Positions 41,368 to 50,522 of a DNA stretch of 64,000 bases are shown here, one piece after another. Each line of letters opens with the position of its first letter. The first letter of the stretch is position 1. The position numbers and the translations under genes were made by a program. The notes below the pieces were generated by a model that saw only the letters and a program-made list of their open reading frames with translations, made no database searches and had not been told where the DNA came from. The stretch comes from Bacillus vallismortis (GTDB lineage Bacteria; Bacillota; Bacilli; Bacillales; Bacillaceae), in assembly GCF_004116955.1 (NCBI RefSeq), contig NZ_CP026362.1, positions 3,942,001 to 4,006,000 of the forward strand, written 5' to 3'.

Positions 41368-42324
41368 TTGAGCATCTTAGATATCTTAATCCTCCTGGCA
41401 CCGATCTTCTTTGTGATCGTGCTGGGATGGTTTGCAGGACATTTTGGAAGTTATGATGCCAAGTCGGCAAAAGGGGTAAGTACGTTAGTAACGAAATACG
41501 CACTTCCAGCTCACTTTATCGCTGGTATTTTGACTACTTCCAGAAGTGAATTTTTATCTCAAATTCCATTAATGGTTTCTTTAATTATTGGGATTGTTGG
41601 TTTCTATATCGTTATTTTACTGCTTTGCAGATTTGTGTTTAAATATGATTTAACGAACTCATCCATATTTTCTTTGAACTCAGCACAGCCGACATTCGCA
41701 TTTATGGGTATTCCTGTACTGGGAAGCTTGTTCGGTGCGCAAGAGGTTGCGATTCCGATCGCGGTTACAGGTATCGTTGTTAATGCGATTCTTGATCCGC
41801 TTGCGATTATTGTTGCTACTGTCGGTGTGTCTTCTAAGAAAAACGAAGAGGGCGGCGACAGCTTCTGGAAGATGACAGGGAAATCAATCCTGCACGGTCT
41901 TTCTGAGCCGCTTGCAGCTGCTCCGTTAATCAGTATGATCTTAGTGCTTTGCGGTGTGACTCTGCCTGAGCTGGGTGTTAAAATGCTCGATCAGCTTGGA
42001 AGCACAACATCTGGTGTGGCTCTCTTTGCTGTCGGTGTTACTGTTGGTATCCGCAGTATCAAACTCAGCGTACCGGCATTTGGCATTGCGTTGCTCAAAG
42101 TCGCGGTTCAGCCTGCGTTAATGTTCTTGATTGCTCTTGCAGTCGGACTGCCAGCTGACCAAATGACAAAAGCGATCCTTCTTGTGGCATTCCCTGGTTC
42201 TGCCGTAGCAGCCATGATTGCAACTCGATTCGAGAAACAAGAGGAAGAAACGGCTTCTGCATTTGTCATCAGTGCGATTCTGTCATTGATTTCACTTCCG
42301 ATTATTATTGCGCTTACGGCGTAA
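41368..42324 (+). CDS. ywkB: YwkB, auxin-efflux-carrier (AEC) family transporter
   Basis: 318 residues with about ten membrane helices. The AEC family signature appears in [19 protein letters not shown] and a broken helix near [14 protein letters not shown] members often move malate or malonate. Its position directly after malic enzyme makes malate/organic-acid transport a reasonable inference. The start is TTG 41368 with GGAGGAG upstream. The 83-base gap after maeA contains a small hairpin (AGCTTT / AAAGCT) but no clear terminator. Confidence 0.9.
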   Translation: MSILDILILLAPIFFVIVLGWFAGHFGSYDAKSAKGVSTLVTKYALPAHFIAGILTTSRSEFLSQIPLMVSLIIGIVGFYIVILLLCRFVFKYDLTNSSIFSLNSAQPTFAFMGIPVLGSLFGAQEVAIPIAVTGIVVNAILDPLAIIVATVGVSSKKNEEGGDSFWKMTGKSILHGLSEPLAAAPLISMILVLCGVTLPELGVKMLDQLGSTTSGVALFAVGVTVGIRSIKLSVPAFGIALLKVAVQPALMFLIALAVGLPADQMTKAILLVAFPGSAVAAMIATRFEKQEEETASAFVISAILSLISLPIIIALTA

Positions 42325-42328
42325 ATCG

Positions 42329-42360
42329 AAAAAAGCTCCCTTTTTACGGGGAGCTTTTTA
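42329..42360. terminator. Bidirectional terminator between ywkB and racA
   Basis: AAAAGCTCCC / GGGGAGCTTTTT stem with T-rich loop, flanked by A's and T's, between converging genes. Confidence 0.88.
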
Positions 42361-42362
42361 TA

Positions 42363-42917
42363 TTAGGTTTGAAATTTGAACAGTGACAGCAGCGGTTTTT
42401 TTCTTGATTTGGTTTTTTCGGCAGCGGCAGCGGTCTCGGGGATCGGCTGAGCGGTGAATTCTTGCATTTGTGAGGTCAATGATTGCAGGTCTGCAAGGAT
42501 GTCATCCATTTCCCTGCGATGCTGAAGCAGTTGATAAGATACACCCTCATCGGCTTTTTGCTTCAGCTGGCGTTCCAGTTCCTCGATCCTTGACAGAAGT
42601 TCGTTTTCATCCTGCTTTTGCTGCAATAGGGTGTTGAGCTTCTGTTCGAGCAGCTCGATTCTTCGTTCTGTGTCGCCAGTTGTTTTTTGGACAATGAAGC
42701 CTGTCCGCTTTTTCGTGCTTTGCGGCACATGGATATCCTGAATCGCCGTGCCTTCAGAAATTTGTTTTTGAACAGATTTTAGAATCTTCACGTCTTCTGC
42801 CGTGAACGAATAATGTCCGAGCTCATTGCGTTCGGCCGGGAGCTTCAGCTGCTTCACCCACCGCTGCACCGTTTTTGCGGAGACGCCGAGTTCACTTGCT
42901 ACCATATTTGTATTCAT
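42363..42917 (-). CDS. racA: RacA, polar chromosome-anchoring protein
   Basis: 184 residues. The N-terminal MerR-like HTH ([20 protein letters not shown]) binds GC-rich motifs near the origin. A long coiled coil (~90-140: [20 protein letters not shown]) and a basic C-terminus link it to DivIVA at the pole. It anchors chromosomes in the forespore at sporulation onset. The minus-strand ATG 42917 has AAAGGAGG. A sigma-H promoter lies upstream. Confidence 0.94.
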   Translation of the reverse strand: MNTNMVASELGVSAKTVQRWVKQLKLPAERNELGHYSFTAEDVKILKSVQKQISEGTAIQDIHVPQSTKKRTGFIVQKTTGDTERRIELLEQKLNTLLQQKQDENELLSRIEELERQLKQKADEGVSYQLLQHRREMDDILADLQSLTSQMQEFTAQPIPETAAAAEKTKSRKKPLLSLFKFQT

Positions 42918-42993
42918 GATCCCATACCTCCTTTTTAGCTAGGTATTCGACCATCGCATGCGGTTCCCTTCTTGTTAGACAAAACAAGAAAAG

Positions 42994-43020
42994 ATTCGGC
43001 AAAGAAAGTGGGTATCTCCT
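42994..43020 (-). promoter_or_regulatory. Sigma-H promoter of racA
   Basis: On the minus strand AGGAGAT (43020-43014) and GAAT (42997-42994) are separated as in sigma-H promoters (RnAGGAwWW-N11-13-RnnGAAT). Confidence 0.7.
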
Positions 43021-43038
43021 TTTTTTCTTCAAAAACCG

Positions 43039-43422
43039 TTATTGTTCATACAGTTCTAAAGGAAGCTGGTCAGGATCAAAAAAGAAGGTGAACCGCTTGC
43101 CGGTCAGCGGATCTGTTCTGATGGGCTCTGTTTCGATTCCTTTTTTGTGAAGCTCCTGAACCGCCTCCTCTAAGCTGCTGACTGTAAAAGCGAGGTGGCG
43201 CAGGCCTGCCGCTTCAGGCCGGGTTTGGCGTGCGGGCGGATCGGGAAACGAGAACAGCTCAATGGCATACGCCCCGTTAAGCGATAAATCAAGCTTAAAG
43301 GAGTTCCGTTCTTCTCGATACGTTTCTTGAATCACTTGAAAACCAAGCTTATGTACGTAGAAAGCTTTCGACTTTTCATAATCTGAACATATGATTGCAA
43401 TATGATGTATGGATTTCAGCAT
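43039..43422 (-). CDS. ywkD: YwkD, glyoxalase/VOC-family protein
   Basis: 127 residues, one vicinal-oxygen-chelate domain. HHIAIICSDYEKSKAFYVHK is the first beta-alpha unit and its His a metal ligand. GLRHLAFTV and LPLELYEQ supply the second His and Glu. Likely an epimerase or lyase of the glyoxalase I-like group; substrate unknown. The start ATG 43422 (MLKSIHH) is preferred over 43428 because GGAG lies eight bases upstream. It converges with nothing and precedes the racA promoter on the same strand. Confidence 0.9.
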   Translation of the reverse strand: MLKSIHHIAIICSDYEKSKAFYVHKLGFQVIQETYREERNSFKLDLSLNGAYAIELFSFPDPPARQTRPEAAGLRHLAFTVSSLEEAVQELHKKGIETEPIRTDPLTGKRFTFFFDPDQLPLELYEQ

Positions 43423-43550
43423 GATCATCACTCCTCGATTCCCAGTATAGCAGAGGAGGCTTTTCCAAATGGGATTGAAATGCTTTTGACTGGGGTTCAT
43501 CACTATACTATAATGAGAATGTTACGCACAGGAAAACAGAGGTGAAGACC

Positions 43551-44621
43551 GTGTTAGACCGTTTACAATCAATCGAAGAACGATATGAAAAATTAAATGA
43601 GCTTTTAAGCGATCCAGAAGTAGTCAATGATCCGAAAAAGCTAAGAGAATATTCAAAAGAGCAATCTGATATACAAGAAACAGTTGACGTCTATAGACAA
43701 TACAGAGATGCGTCAGAACAGCTGACTGATGCAAAAGCGATGCTGGAAGAGAAGCTGGACGCTGAGATGCGCGAGATGGTGAAGGAAGAGATTTCTGAAC
43801 TCCAGAAGGAAACGGATACACTGTCAGAGCGCCTGAAAGTGCTCCTGATCCCGAAAGATCCTAATGATGACAAAAACGTTATTATGGAGATCCGCGGAGC
43901 AGCGGGAGGCGAGGAAGCCGCTTTATTCGCGGGTAACCTGTACAGAATGTATTCCCGTTATGCTGAGCTGCAAGGCTGGAAAACAGAGGTCATGGAAGCG
44001 AGTGTAACAGGAACGGGCGGCTACAAAGAGATCATCTTTATGATTACGGGAAGCGGCGCGTATTCTAAACTCAAATATGAAAACGGCGCCCACCGCGTAC
44101 AGCGTGTTCCGGAAACAGAATCAGGCGGCCGTATCCATACATCGACCGCGACCGTAGCGTGCCTTCCTGAGGCCGAAGAGGTAGAGGTTGACATTCATGA
44201 GAAGGATATCCGAGTTGATACGTTTGCTTCAAGCGGACCGGGCGGACAAAGCGTAAACACCACAATGTCTGCCGTTCGTCTGACACACTTGCCGACAGGT
44301 GTTGTTGTATCATGCCAAGATGAGAAATCTCAAATCAAAAACAAAGAAAAAGCAATGAAAGTTCTTCGTGCCAGAATCTACGATAAATTTCAGCAGGAAG
44401 CACAAGCTGAATATGATCAAACGCGAAAATCAGCAGTCGGATCAGGTGACCGTTCTGAACGTATCCGCACATACAACTTCCCGCAAAACCGTGTGACGGA
44501 TCACAGAATCGGCCTGACGATTCAAAAGCTTGATCAGATTCTTGAAGGAAAACTTGATGAAGTGGTTGAAACGCTGATCGTTGAAGATCAGGCAAGCAAG
44601 CTTCAGCAAGCGGAAGGTTAA
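43551..44621 (+). CDS. prfA: Peptide chain release factor 1
   Basis: 356 residues, starting GTG 43551 ([15 protein letters not shown]) with AGAGGTG upstream. It releases peptides at UAA and UAG. The codon-recognition motif is [13 protein letters not shown] (PxT type) and the peptidyl-release loop is [12 protein letters not shown] (GGQ, ~230). PrmC, encoded next, methylates the GGQ glutamine, so the pair is functionally linked. There is one base between the prfA stop and the prmC start. Confidence 0.97.
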   Translation: MLDRLQSIEERYEKLNELLSDPEVVNDPKKLREYSKEQSDIQETVDVYRQYRDASEQLTDAKAMLEEKLDAEMREMVKEEISELQKETDTLSERLKVLLIPKDPNDDKNVIMEIRGAAGGEEAALFAGNLYRMYSRYAELQGWKTEVMEASVTGTGGYKEIIFMITGSGAYSKLKYENGAHRVQRVPETESGGRIHTSTATVACLPEAEEVEVDIHEKDIRVDTFASSGPGGQSVNTTMSAVRLTHLPTGVVVSCQDEKSQIKNKEKAMKVLRARIYDKFQQEAQAEYDQTRKSAVGSGDRSERIRTYNFPQNRVTDHRIGLTIQKLDQILEGKLDEVVETLIVEDQASKLQQAEG

Positions 44622-44622
44622 G

Positions 44623-45489
44623 ATGAAGACGATATTTGAAGCCCTGAAATGGGCTTCTTCTTATTTAACCGAAGCGGGAAGAGAAGAAAACGCTGCTGAG
44701 CTTCTTTTGCTTTATGATACCGGAATGGACAGAAGCAAGCTGCTCGCCAGCTTACAGGAACCGATTGGCGAAGATGAGCTGTATCGCTTTCGGCGTCACG
44801 TTGAGATGCATAAAGAGGGCGTGCCGGTTCAGTACATTATCGGAAAAGAGTTTTTTTACGGACGGGAGTTTATGGTAAATGATGATGTGCTGATCCCGCG
44901 GCCGGAAACAGAAGAGGTTGTCTATCATCTGCTGCAAAAGTATCGACATGTCTTTTCGGAAGACGGCTGGCTTGATGTTGTTGACGTCGGTACAGGGAGC
45001 GGCGCGATAGCCGTCACGCTTGCGCTTGAAAACGAAAATTTTTCTGTGTCGGCGGTCGATATTTCAAAAGAGGCGCTTCAGGTCGCTTCTGCCAATGCGG
45101 AAAAGCTCGGAGCTGATGTGCGCTTTTACCAGGGCGATCTGCTTGAGCCTTTGATTACGGCAGGAAAAAAAGCGGATATGATCGTCTCGAATCCTCCTTA
45201 TATTTCAGAAGAAGAAATGGCTGATCTATCAGAGATTGTCCGTTTTCATGAGCCGTTGCACGCTCTCACCGATGGCGGAGACGGGCTCAAATTTTATAAG
45301 CGGTTTATGGAAGACATCCCGCTTGTCATGAAAGATAAAGTGTTTGTCGTTTTTGAAATCGGATGGCAACAGGGGGCGGCGGTCAAAGAGCTGATTCTCA
45401 AGACGTTTAAGGATGCGGAAGTGGAAGTGCTGAAAGATATTAATGGAAAAGACAGAACCATATGCGCTGTGATTCATAAAAATAAGTAA
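44623..45489 (+). CDS. prmC: PrmC, release-factor glutamine N5-methyltransferase
   Basis: 288 residues. The N-terminal helical bundle recognises the release factor. The SAM-binding Rossmann domain has VVDVGTGSGAIAVTLA (motif I, ~118) and the catalytic NPPY in IVSNPPYISEEEM (~187). It methylates Gln of the GGQ motif in RF1 and RF2. The ATG 44623 directly follows the prfA stop, so translation is coupled. Confidence 0.96.
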   Translation: MKTIFEALKWASSYLTEAGREENAAELLLLYDTGMDRSKLLASLQEPIGEDELYRFRRHVEMHKEGVPVQYIIGKEFFYGREFMVNDDVLIPRPETEEVVYHLLQKYRHVFSEDGWLDVVDVGTGSGAIAVTLALENENFSVSAVDISKEALQVASANAEKLGADVRFYQGDLLEPLITAGKKADMIVSNPPYISEEEMADLSEIVRFHEPLHALTDGGDGLKFYKRFMEDIPLVMKDKVFVVFEIGWQQGAAVKELILKTFKDAEVEVLKDINGKDRTICAVIHKNK

Positions 45490-45550
45490 GCAGCTTGCTG
45501 TCGAGTTGATGAATCGAGCTGTTTGATCACCGGCAAAGGGGATGTGAAAA

Positions 45551-45841
45551 ATGAAAAAAGCCCTTGCAGCAGGAATCTTGCTCATTGCAATCGAGAGCAT
45601 GGTGGGCACCATTTTTCCGCAGGTACTTTCATATGAATCCATATTTGGCATCGCGTCTCTTGTTTTGATTGGGCTTGCAATCATCACATCGGGCTTGGCT
45701 GTAAGCGGAAGCGATCAGCGGGCGAACTACCATTCAGAAACGAGAGAAGGCCGTACAGTCCGCTTGAAAATGGCGGCTGCTTTCTTTGTTGCGGCGATAC
45801 CTTCTATTCTTTGTTATCTGCTGACGGTTTTGTTTTCATGA
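45551..45841 (+). CDS. ywkF: YwkF, small membrane protein
   Basis: 96 residues with three hydrophobic segments ([58 protein letters not shown]) and a charged loop [18 protein letters not shown]. It has no recognised catalytic motif. AAAGGGGATGTG precedes ATG 45551. It is probably co-transcribed with prfA-prmC and ends at a terminator. It matches B. subtilis YwkF; role unknown. Confidence 0.85.
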   Translation: MKKALAAGILLIAIESMVGTIFPQVLSYESIFGIASLVLIGLAIITSGLAVSGSDQRANYHSETREGRTVRLKMAAAFFVAAIPSILCYLLTVLFS

Positions 45842-45871
45842 AAAAGGAAGCCCCTAGGCTTCCTTTTTTTG
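45841..45871. terminator. Terminator between ywkF and ywlA
   Basis: AAAAAGGAAGCC / GGCTTCCTTTTT with a short loop, shared by convergent genes. Confidence 0.9.
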
Positions 45872-46216
45872 CAGTAAAACAGAATCCCATATCCAATAAA
45901 CAACAGCTGTTAGAACAGCGAAGATGTAAAAGGCTGTATTTTGAAACAGAGATTGTCCTGAAGGCTGCAGCAGGCCGAAAATAATCGCGTTGGCCACAAA
46001 AGCCGCAGCAAAGTAATACAGCAAATACAAAGGGTTGAACCGCTTCGGCTTTTTATTCATCATGAATTGAAGAGGAAGCGCGAATATCAGATAAGGAAAT
46101 AGAAAATAAAATGCCATCGTGATCAGAGCGGCAATAATAAATGAATGAATATAAATCACCGAATAAAGAACCGACATCGTAAATGCCGATAACAGCACTG
46201 TATAATTATATTTCAT
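45854..46216 (-). CDS. ywlA: YwlA, UPF0715 family membrane protein
   Basis: 120 residues with four hydrophobic segments, one containing the cluster YLIFALPLQFMM, then FVANAIIFGLL. It belongs to the UPF0715 membrane family found in multiple copies in Bacillus. The minus-strand ATG 46216 follows TAGGAGGTTTAAG. Its 3' end overlaps the terminator shared with ywkF. Function unknown. Confidence 0.83.
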   Translation of the reverse strand: MKYNYTVLLSAFTMSVLYSVIYIHSFIIAALITMAFYFLFPYLIFALPLQFMMNKKPKRFNPLYLLYYFAAAFVANAIIFGLLQPSGQSLFQNTAFYIFAVLTAVVYWIWDSVLLQKKEA

Positions 46217-46287
46217 CTTAAACCTCCTAAAACACTATCGTACCATAAATAAGATTACCAGCTTGCTAGATTTTTTTCACCCTGCAC

Positions 46288-46317
46288 GTTTACCCCGGGC
46301 TTCCCTTGTCCATAATA
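46288..46317 (+). promoter_or_regulatory. Sigma-F promoter of spoIIR
   Basis: GTTTA (46288-46292), a 15-bp spacer and GTCCATAATA (46308-46317) match sigma-F consensus elements at correct spacing, 40 bases before spoIIR. Confidence 0.75.
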
Positions 46318-46356
46318 GGGCTAGAAACAAAGCACGGAGAGGAACGGTGGGGACCA

Positions 46357-47034
46357 ATGAAAAAAACAGTTATCATTTGCATATATATCTTTCTTTTATT
46401 ATCTGGAGCACTTGTAGGGCTGGCGAAAGAAGAGACGGCACAGCTATCAGAAAATCAGCCGGTGGTCATACCGGATGAGGCGATTCGTTTGAGAATATTG
46501 GCAAACAGCGATAGGGATCAAGACCAGCAATTAAAACGGCATATCAGAGACGCGGTCAATAAAGAAATCACAACCTGGGTAGAGGATATTGCTTCTATAG
46601 AAGAGGCGCGGCGTGTGATTCGCTCAAAGCTTCCTGAAATCAAAGAAATTGCAAAGGAAACAATGGAGAACGAAGGGGCGAACCAGTCCATATCTGTTGA
46701 TTTTGACAAAATCTCTTTTCCGACAAAGCTTTACGGCAACATGGTATATCCCGCTGGTGAGTATGAAGCGATCCTGATTACGCTTGGAAACGGTGACGGC
46801 GCCAACTGGTGGTGTGTGCTGTTCCCGCCGCTCTGCTTTCTTGATTTTTCGAATGGGGAAGCTGTGAAAGAACAAGAAGATCAAGAAGCCTCGAAAAAAC
46901 AGACTGAAAAAGTGCTTGAGGACGTAACCGCCAAAGCGGAAAAAGCCAAAAAAGAAGAGAAAGAAGAGAAGGAAGACGGCGGCACAGAAGTGAAATTCTT
47001 CTTAGTCGAATGGATTTCCGACCTTTTTTCCTAA
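46357..47034 (+). CDS. spoIIR: SpoIIR, forespore signal activating SpoIIGA/sigma E
   Basis: 225 residues. An N-terminal signal peptide (KKTVIICIYIFLLLSGALVGLA) is followed by a secreted domain with the conserved GDGANWWCVLFPPLCFLDFS. The tail is a Lys/Glu-rich coiled region (KAEKAKKEEKEEKED) ending VEWISDLFS. Made in the forespore under sigma F, it triggers processing of pro-sigma E in the mother cell. ATG 46357 matches the B. subtilis start; ATG 46306 lies inside the promoter. Confidence 0.95.
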   Translation: MKKTVIICIYIFLLLSGALVGLAKEETAQLSENQPVVIPDEAIRLRILANSDRDQDQQLKRHIRDAVNKEITTWVEDIASIEEARRVIRSKLPEIKEIAKETMENEGANQSISVDFDKISFPTKLYGNMVYPAGEYEAILITLGNGDGANWWCVLFPPLCFLDFSNGEAVKEQEDQEASKKQTEKVLEDVTAKAEKAKKEEKEEKEDGGTEVKFFLVEWISDLFS

Positions 47035-47100
47035 TCACCTGGTCTAAAAATAGATTTGCCTCATAGATTGGAAGAAAGAATGCAAAAACGGGGTGAACGG

Positions 47101-47541
47101 ATGTTTTATCAACTGCGGGTGGCAAGGGAAAAAGACGGGGACGTGCTCGAGGAATTTTTAAAACAGGCGAAAGCCAACCATGAAGGCGTGAAAGAAGGCT
47201 TCACCCAGTTTCTGATGCTTGAGGATAGCGAGAAGAACATTGCCGGCTGTCTCGGAATTGAAAAAATAAGCTGTGATCAAGGGCTGCTGCGATCACTTGT
47301 GATATCGGACAAGCTTCACCAAGGCCATATTGTGACCCTCTTTCAGAGCATGGAGCTTCTGTGCGAAAAGCACCAGATCAAAACAGTATATTTAATTGCG
47401 AATCAGCATTCCTCTGCTGATTTCCTTACGGCCATGGGGTTTGAACAAGCTGAGAGTGTACCTGAAGAGCTGTTTTCTTCTGGGCATTTCTGTGAGTCGC
47501 GAAAAACAGAAGGGGCCGTCTTGATGAAAAAAGCGTCTGGA
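47101..47541 (+). CDS. ywlB: YwlB, GNAT-like acetyltransferase family protein
   Basis: 147 residues. The GNAT pattern is visible: an N-terminal beta strand FYQLRVAREKDGDVLEEFL, then GCLGIEKISCDQGLLRSLVI, and QGHIVTLFQSMELLCEKHQI as the acetyl-CoA loop. TAMGFEQAESVP is the typical C-terminal half. Substrate unknown. The ATG 47101 has CGGGGTG upstream and matches the B. subtilis length. The stop is TAA at 47542-47544. DnaA boxes follow directly. Confidence 0.88.
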
Positions 47542-47551
47542 TAAGTGTGAT

Positions 47552-47749
47552 TTATACACAGACTTATCCACTTCTTCATTAGCGTTGTCCACAATTTGTG
47601 GATAACGCTTGTTTTATTACAGGACATCTTTTATACTTTCAAAAGGATTACACGCGTAAAACAATCGTTTTATTGTTGTGAATAAGGAGTTTGGTCAGAA
47701 AATGAAAACGAAAAGGTGGTTTGTGGATGTAACTGGCGAGTTATCCACA
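47552..47749. promoter_or_regulatory. DnaA-box cluster between ywlB and ywlC
   Basis: Matches to TTATNCACA occur at 47552-47560 (plus), 47597-47605 (minus, perfect TTATCCACA), 47677-47685 (minus, TTATTCACA) and 47741-47749 (plus, perfect, inside ywlC). One-mismatch sites are at 47564-47572 and 47585-47593. In B. subtilis the ywlB-ywlC interval is a known DnaA-binding region. The gap otherwise encodes only the ywlC upstream region. Confidence 0.88.
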
Positions 47750-48742
47750 AATGGTCCACAAATTGCACAAGCAGCCGCTTTGCTCCGGCAAAATGAGGTC
47801 GTTGCGTTCCCGACAGAAACGGTATACGGCCTCGGCGCAAATGCGAAAGACACAGATGCTGTCAAAAAAATATATGAAGCGAAAGGGCGTCCGAGTGATA
47901 ATCCCCTGATTGTCCACATTGCGGACATTACCCAGCTTGACGACTTAACGGGACCGGCGCCAGGTAAGGCGAAAACATTAATGAACCGGTTTTGGCCAGG
48001 GGCACTTACCCTTATCCTCCCCTGCAAACCTGATGCGCTCTCACCTCGTGTAACGGCAGGGCTTGAAACGGTTGCCATTAGGATGCCGGATCATCCGCTT
48101 GCTCTTGCGTTGATTCGCGCGTCGGAATTGCCGATTGCGGCACCGAGCGCCAATCTATCAGGAAAGCCAAGCCCGACAAAGGCGGAACATGTGGCTCACG
48201 ACTTAGATGGCCGCATAGCTGGCATCATGGACGGAGGTCCTACCGGGATTGGGGTCGAATCGACCGTCCTTTCATGTGCGGGCGACATTCCTGTGCTTCT
48301 TCGTCCGGGGGGCATTACGAAAGAGCAAATTGAAGCGGAGATCGGACCGATCCTTGTGGATAAAGGGCTCAGTGATCAAAATCAAAAGCCGATATCTCCA
48401 GGGATGAAATATACACATTATGCCCCGACTGCACCGCTTGCCATTTGCGAAGGCAGCCCAGAGCGCATTCAGCATCTCATTCAGGAGCACCAACAGGGCG
48501 GCAGACGGGTCGGTGTCCTGACAACAGAAGAAAACGCTGACGTGTATTCGGCAGATTACGTGAAGAGCTGCGGCAGACGGGCGCAGCTTGAGACTGTTGC
48601 GGCGGCGCTGTATGATGCTTTACGCAGCTTTGATGAGGCAAAGGTAGATTTTATTATAGCGGAATCCTTTCCGGACACGGGTGTCGGGCACGCTATTATG
48701 AACAGGCTGATGAAAGCCGCGGGCGGAAGAGTGATTCGCTGA
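47702..48742 (+). CDS. ywlC: YwlC, threonylcarbamoyl-AMP synthase (TsaC2/Sua5 type)
   Basis: 346 residues. The N-terminal YrdC domain (VVAFPTETVYGLGANAKD, residues ~35-55; KGRPSDNPLIVHIAD; PSANLSGKPSPT) is joined to a C-terminal Sua5 domain after an ISPGMKYTHYAPTAP linker. It makes threonylcarbamoyl-AMP from threonine, bicarbonate and ATP for t6A37 in ANN-decoding tRNAs. ATG 47702 (MKTKRWFVDVTG). A perfect DnaA box lies within codons 13-16. Confidence 0.94.
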   Translation: MKTKRWFVDVTGELSTNGPQIAQAAALLRQNEVVAFPTETVYGLGANAKDTDAVKKIYEAKGRPSDNPLIVHIADITQLDDLTGPAPGKAKTLMNRFWPGALTLILPCKPDALSPRVTAGLETVAIRMPDHPLALALIRASELPIAAPSANLSGKPSPTKAEHVAHDLDGRIAGIMDGGPTGIGVESTVLSCAGDIPVLLRPGGITKEQIEAEIGPILVDKGLSDQNQKPISPGMKYTHYAPTAPLAICEGSPERIQHLIQEHQQGGRRVGVLTTEENADVYSADYVKSCGRRAQLETVAAALYDALRSFDEAKVDFIIAESFPDTGVGHAIMNRLMKAAGGRVIR

Positions 48743-48766
48743 CGAAGTCAGGTGTTCTAACCCTTT

Positions 48767-48804
48767 TTGGACACGCATAGGCTAAAAAAGCGGGGCGTGT
48801 CCAA
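48767..48804 (+). promoter_or_regulatory. Hairpin abutting the mntP ribosome site
   Basis: TTGGACACGC and GCGTGTCCAA form a perfect 10-bp stem (48767-48776 and 48795-48804). The AAGGGGG ribosome site starts inside its 3' arm. No T tract follows on the plus strand. It may be a weak ywlC terminator or affect mntP translation. Confidence 0.5.
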
Positions 48805-48819
48805 GGGGGTTATTCATGT

Positions 48820-49377
48820 ATGTCGGATATGTTTATAGGCGAACTGGTTACATTAAGCATCATGGCGTTTGCGTTAGGGATGGATGCTTTTTCTGTCGGC
48901 CTCGGAATGGGCATGGTCAAACTCAGAAAAAAGCAGATATTCTATATTGGTTTGATCATCGGCCTCTTTCATGTCATCATGCCTCTCGGAGGGATGGCGG
49001 CCGGTAACATGCTGTCAGGGCTCCTCGGCGTGTTAGCGGTTTATATCGGGGGTTCGCTGCTTTTTGTTCTTGGTGTTCAGATGCTGATGGCTTCATTTAA
49101 ACAGTCGGAAGAACGATTCATGTCTCCGGCAGGGCCGGGCTTATTGCTGTTTGCCGTCGGCGTCAGCCTTGACAGCTTCTCCGTCGGCTTGAGCTTGGGG
49201 ATATACGGCTCACATCCGCTTCTCACCATTACCCTGTTCGGGCTGTTTAGCATGATATTGACATGGCTGGGCCTGCTGATCGGAAAACAAGTACAGTCAT
49301 GGCTTGGCGCATACAGCGAAGCGCTTGGGGGCATCATCTTAATCGCATTCGGCCTAAAGCTGCTTCTGCCAATTTAA
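48820..49377 (+). CDS. mntP: MntP, manganese efflux pump (YwlD)
   Basis: 185 residues with six membrane helices. Two homologous halves carry the paired acidic motifs [13 protein letters not shown] (~25) and [13 protein letters not shown] (~123), which bind Mn2+ in MntP/YebN exporters. ATG 48820, preceded by AAGGGGG 10-12 bases away. It is flanked by ywlC and the arginine-phosphatase gene. In related bacteria it is induced by excess Mn through MntR or a riboswitch; I saw neither clearly. Confidence 0.92.
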   Translation: MSDMFIGELVTLSIMAFALGMDAFSVGLGMGMVKLRKKQIFYIGLIIGLFHVIMPLGGMAAGNMLSGLLGVLAVYIGGSLLFVLGVQMLMASFKQSEERFMSPAGPGLLLFAVGVSLDSFSVGLSLGIYGSHPLLTITLFGLFSMILTWLGLLIGKQVQSWLGAYSEALGGIILIAFGLKLLLPI

Positions 49378-49386
49378 TATATCAAT

Positions 49387-49416
49387 AAAAGAAACGAAGT
49401 CGCCGTTTCTTTTTTC
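49387..49416 (+). terminator. mntP terminator
   Basis: AAAGAAACG / CGTTTCTTT stem with a seven-base loop and T's. Confidence 0.85.
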
Positions 49417-49451
49417 TTCATATATAATAGAGAAAATAAGGGGTGACTGAC

Positions 49452-49904
49452 ATGAACATTATTTTTGTCTGTACTGGAAATACGTGCCGCAGCCCCATGG
49501 CTGAGGCGCTTTTTAAGTCAATTGCAGAAACGGAAGGGCTGAATGTCAGTGTCCGCTCGGCTGGCGTGTTTGCTTCGCCTAATGGAAGAGCGACGCCTCA
49601 TGCAGTCGAAGCGTTGTTTGAAAAACACATTGCCCTTAACCATGTGTCTTCTCCATTAACTGAAGAACATATGGAATCGGCTGATTTGGTTCTGGCTATG
49701 ACCCAGCAGCACAAACAGATCATTGCCAATCAATTCGGACGTTATCGTGATAAAGTGTTCACGCTAAAAGAATATGTCAAAGACAGCCATGAGGATGTCA
49801 TCGATCCGTTCGGCGGCTCAATTGATATCTATAAACAAACGAGAGATGAGCTTGAAGAGCTTCTTCGTCAGCTGGCAAAACAGCTGAAAAAAGACGGCAG
49901 GTAG
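49452..49904 (+). CDS. ywlE: YwlE, protein arginine phosphatase
   Basis: 150 residues, low-molecular-weight phosphatase fold. P-loop VCTGNTCRSPM has nucleophile Cys7, general Cys12 and Arg13. Thr11 gives preference for phosphoarginine over phosphotyrosine. The general acid Asp is in VIDPFGGSID (~118). It reverses McsB arginine phosphorylation of CtsR, ClpC and other proteins. ATG 49452; GGGGTG is the site. rpiB follows after 156 bases. Confidence 0.95.
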   Translation: MNIIFVCTGNTCRSPMAEALFKSIAETEGLNVSVRSAGVFASPNGRATPHAVEALFEKHIALNHVSSPLTEEHMESADLVLAMTQQHKQIIANQFGRYRDKVFTLKEYVKDSHEDVIDPFGGSIDIYKQTRDELEELLRQLAKQLKKDGR

Positions 49905-50060
49905 ATGGCAGAAAATCTGCAAACAGGTCATTTGCAAATCCTGCGTGAAGGAGTAGAATATAGTGAAAAGCACATCATATGGTGTGAATCTTAAGAGCGG
50001 ACAGGCTGCGCGGTCAACATAGCGGGCGGGCCGCATCACACACGCTGGGAGGAAAAGCTG

Positions 50061-50510
50061 ATGAAAGTAGCCATTGCATCGGATCATGGCGGTGTTCACA
50101 TTCGAAATGAAATCAAAGAGTTAATGGACGAATTGCAAATTGAATATATGGATATGGGCTGTGACTGCGGCAACGGATCTGTCGATTATCCGGATTATGC
50201 TTTTCCGGTGGCCGAAAAAGTGGTTAGCGGCGAAGTTGACAGAGGCATTTTAATTTGCGGGACAGGGATCGGCATGAGCATTTCCGCTAATAAGGTCAAA
50301 GGCATTCGTTGCGCGCTGGCGCACGATACATTCAGCGCAAAAGCGACGAGAGAGCATAATGACACAAACATCCTCGCGATGGGTGAACGGGTGATCGGCC
50401 CCGGTTTGGCGCGGGAAGTGGCGAAAATCTGGCTGACTACTGAATTTACCGGCGGAAGACATCAAACCCGGATTGGAAAAATCTCGAACTATGAAGAGAA
50501 GAACCTATAG
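50061..50510 (+). CDS. rpiB: Ribose-5-phosphate isomerase B (YwlF)
   Basis: 149 residues, the RpiB/LacA/LacB sugar isomerase family. It interconverts ribose-5-phosphate and ribulose-5-phosphate. Family features: VAIASDHGGVHIRNEIK at the start, DYPDYAFPVAEKV, CGTGIGMSISANKVKGIRCAL (active-site Cys), and HNDTNILAMGERVIG. ATG 50061, strong site GGGAGGA. ywlG follows after 12 bases, so they form an operon leading toward glyA. Confidence 0.95.
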   Translation: MKVAIASDHGGVHIRNEIKELMDELQIEYMDMGCDCGNGSVDYPDYAFPVAEKVVSGEVDRGILICGTGIGMSISANKVKGIRCALAHDTFSAKATREHNDTNILAMGERVIGPGLAREVAKIWLTTEFTGGRHQTRIGKISNYEEKNL

Positions 50511-50522
50511 GGGTGCTGTTCA

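Noticed and set aside
48743..48819. A manganese (yybP-ykoY) riboswitch before mntP
   Set aside because: The gap is only 77 bases and shows a simple hairpin, not the multi-helix aptamer.
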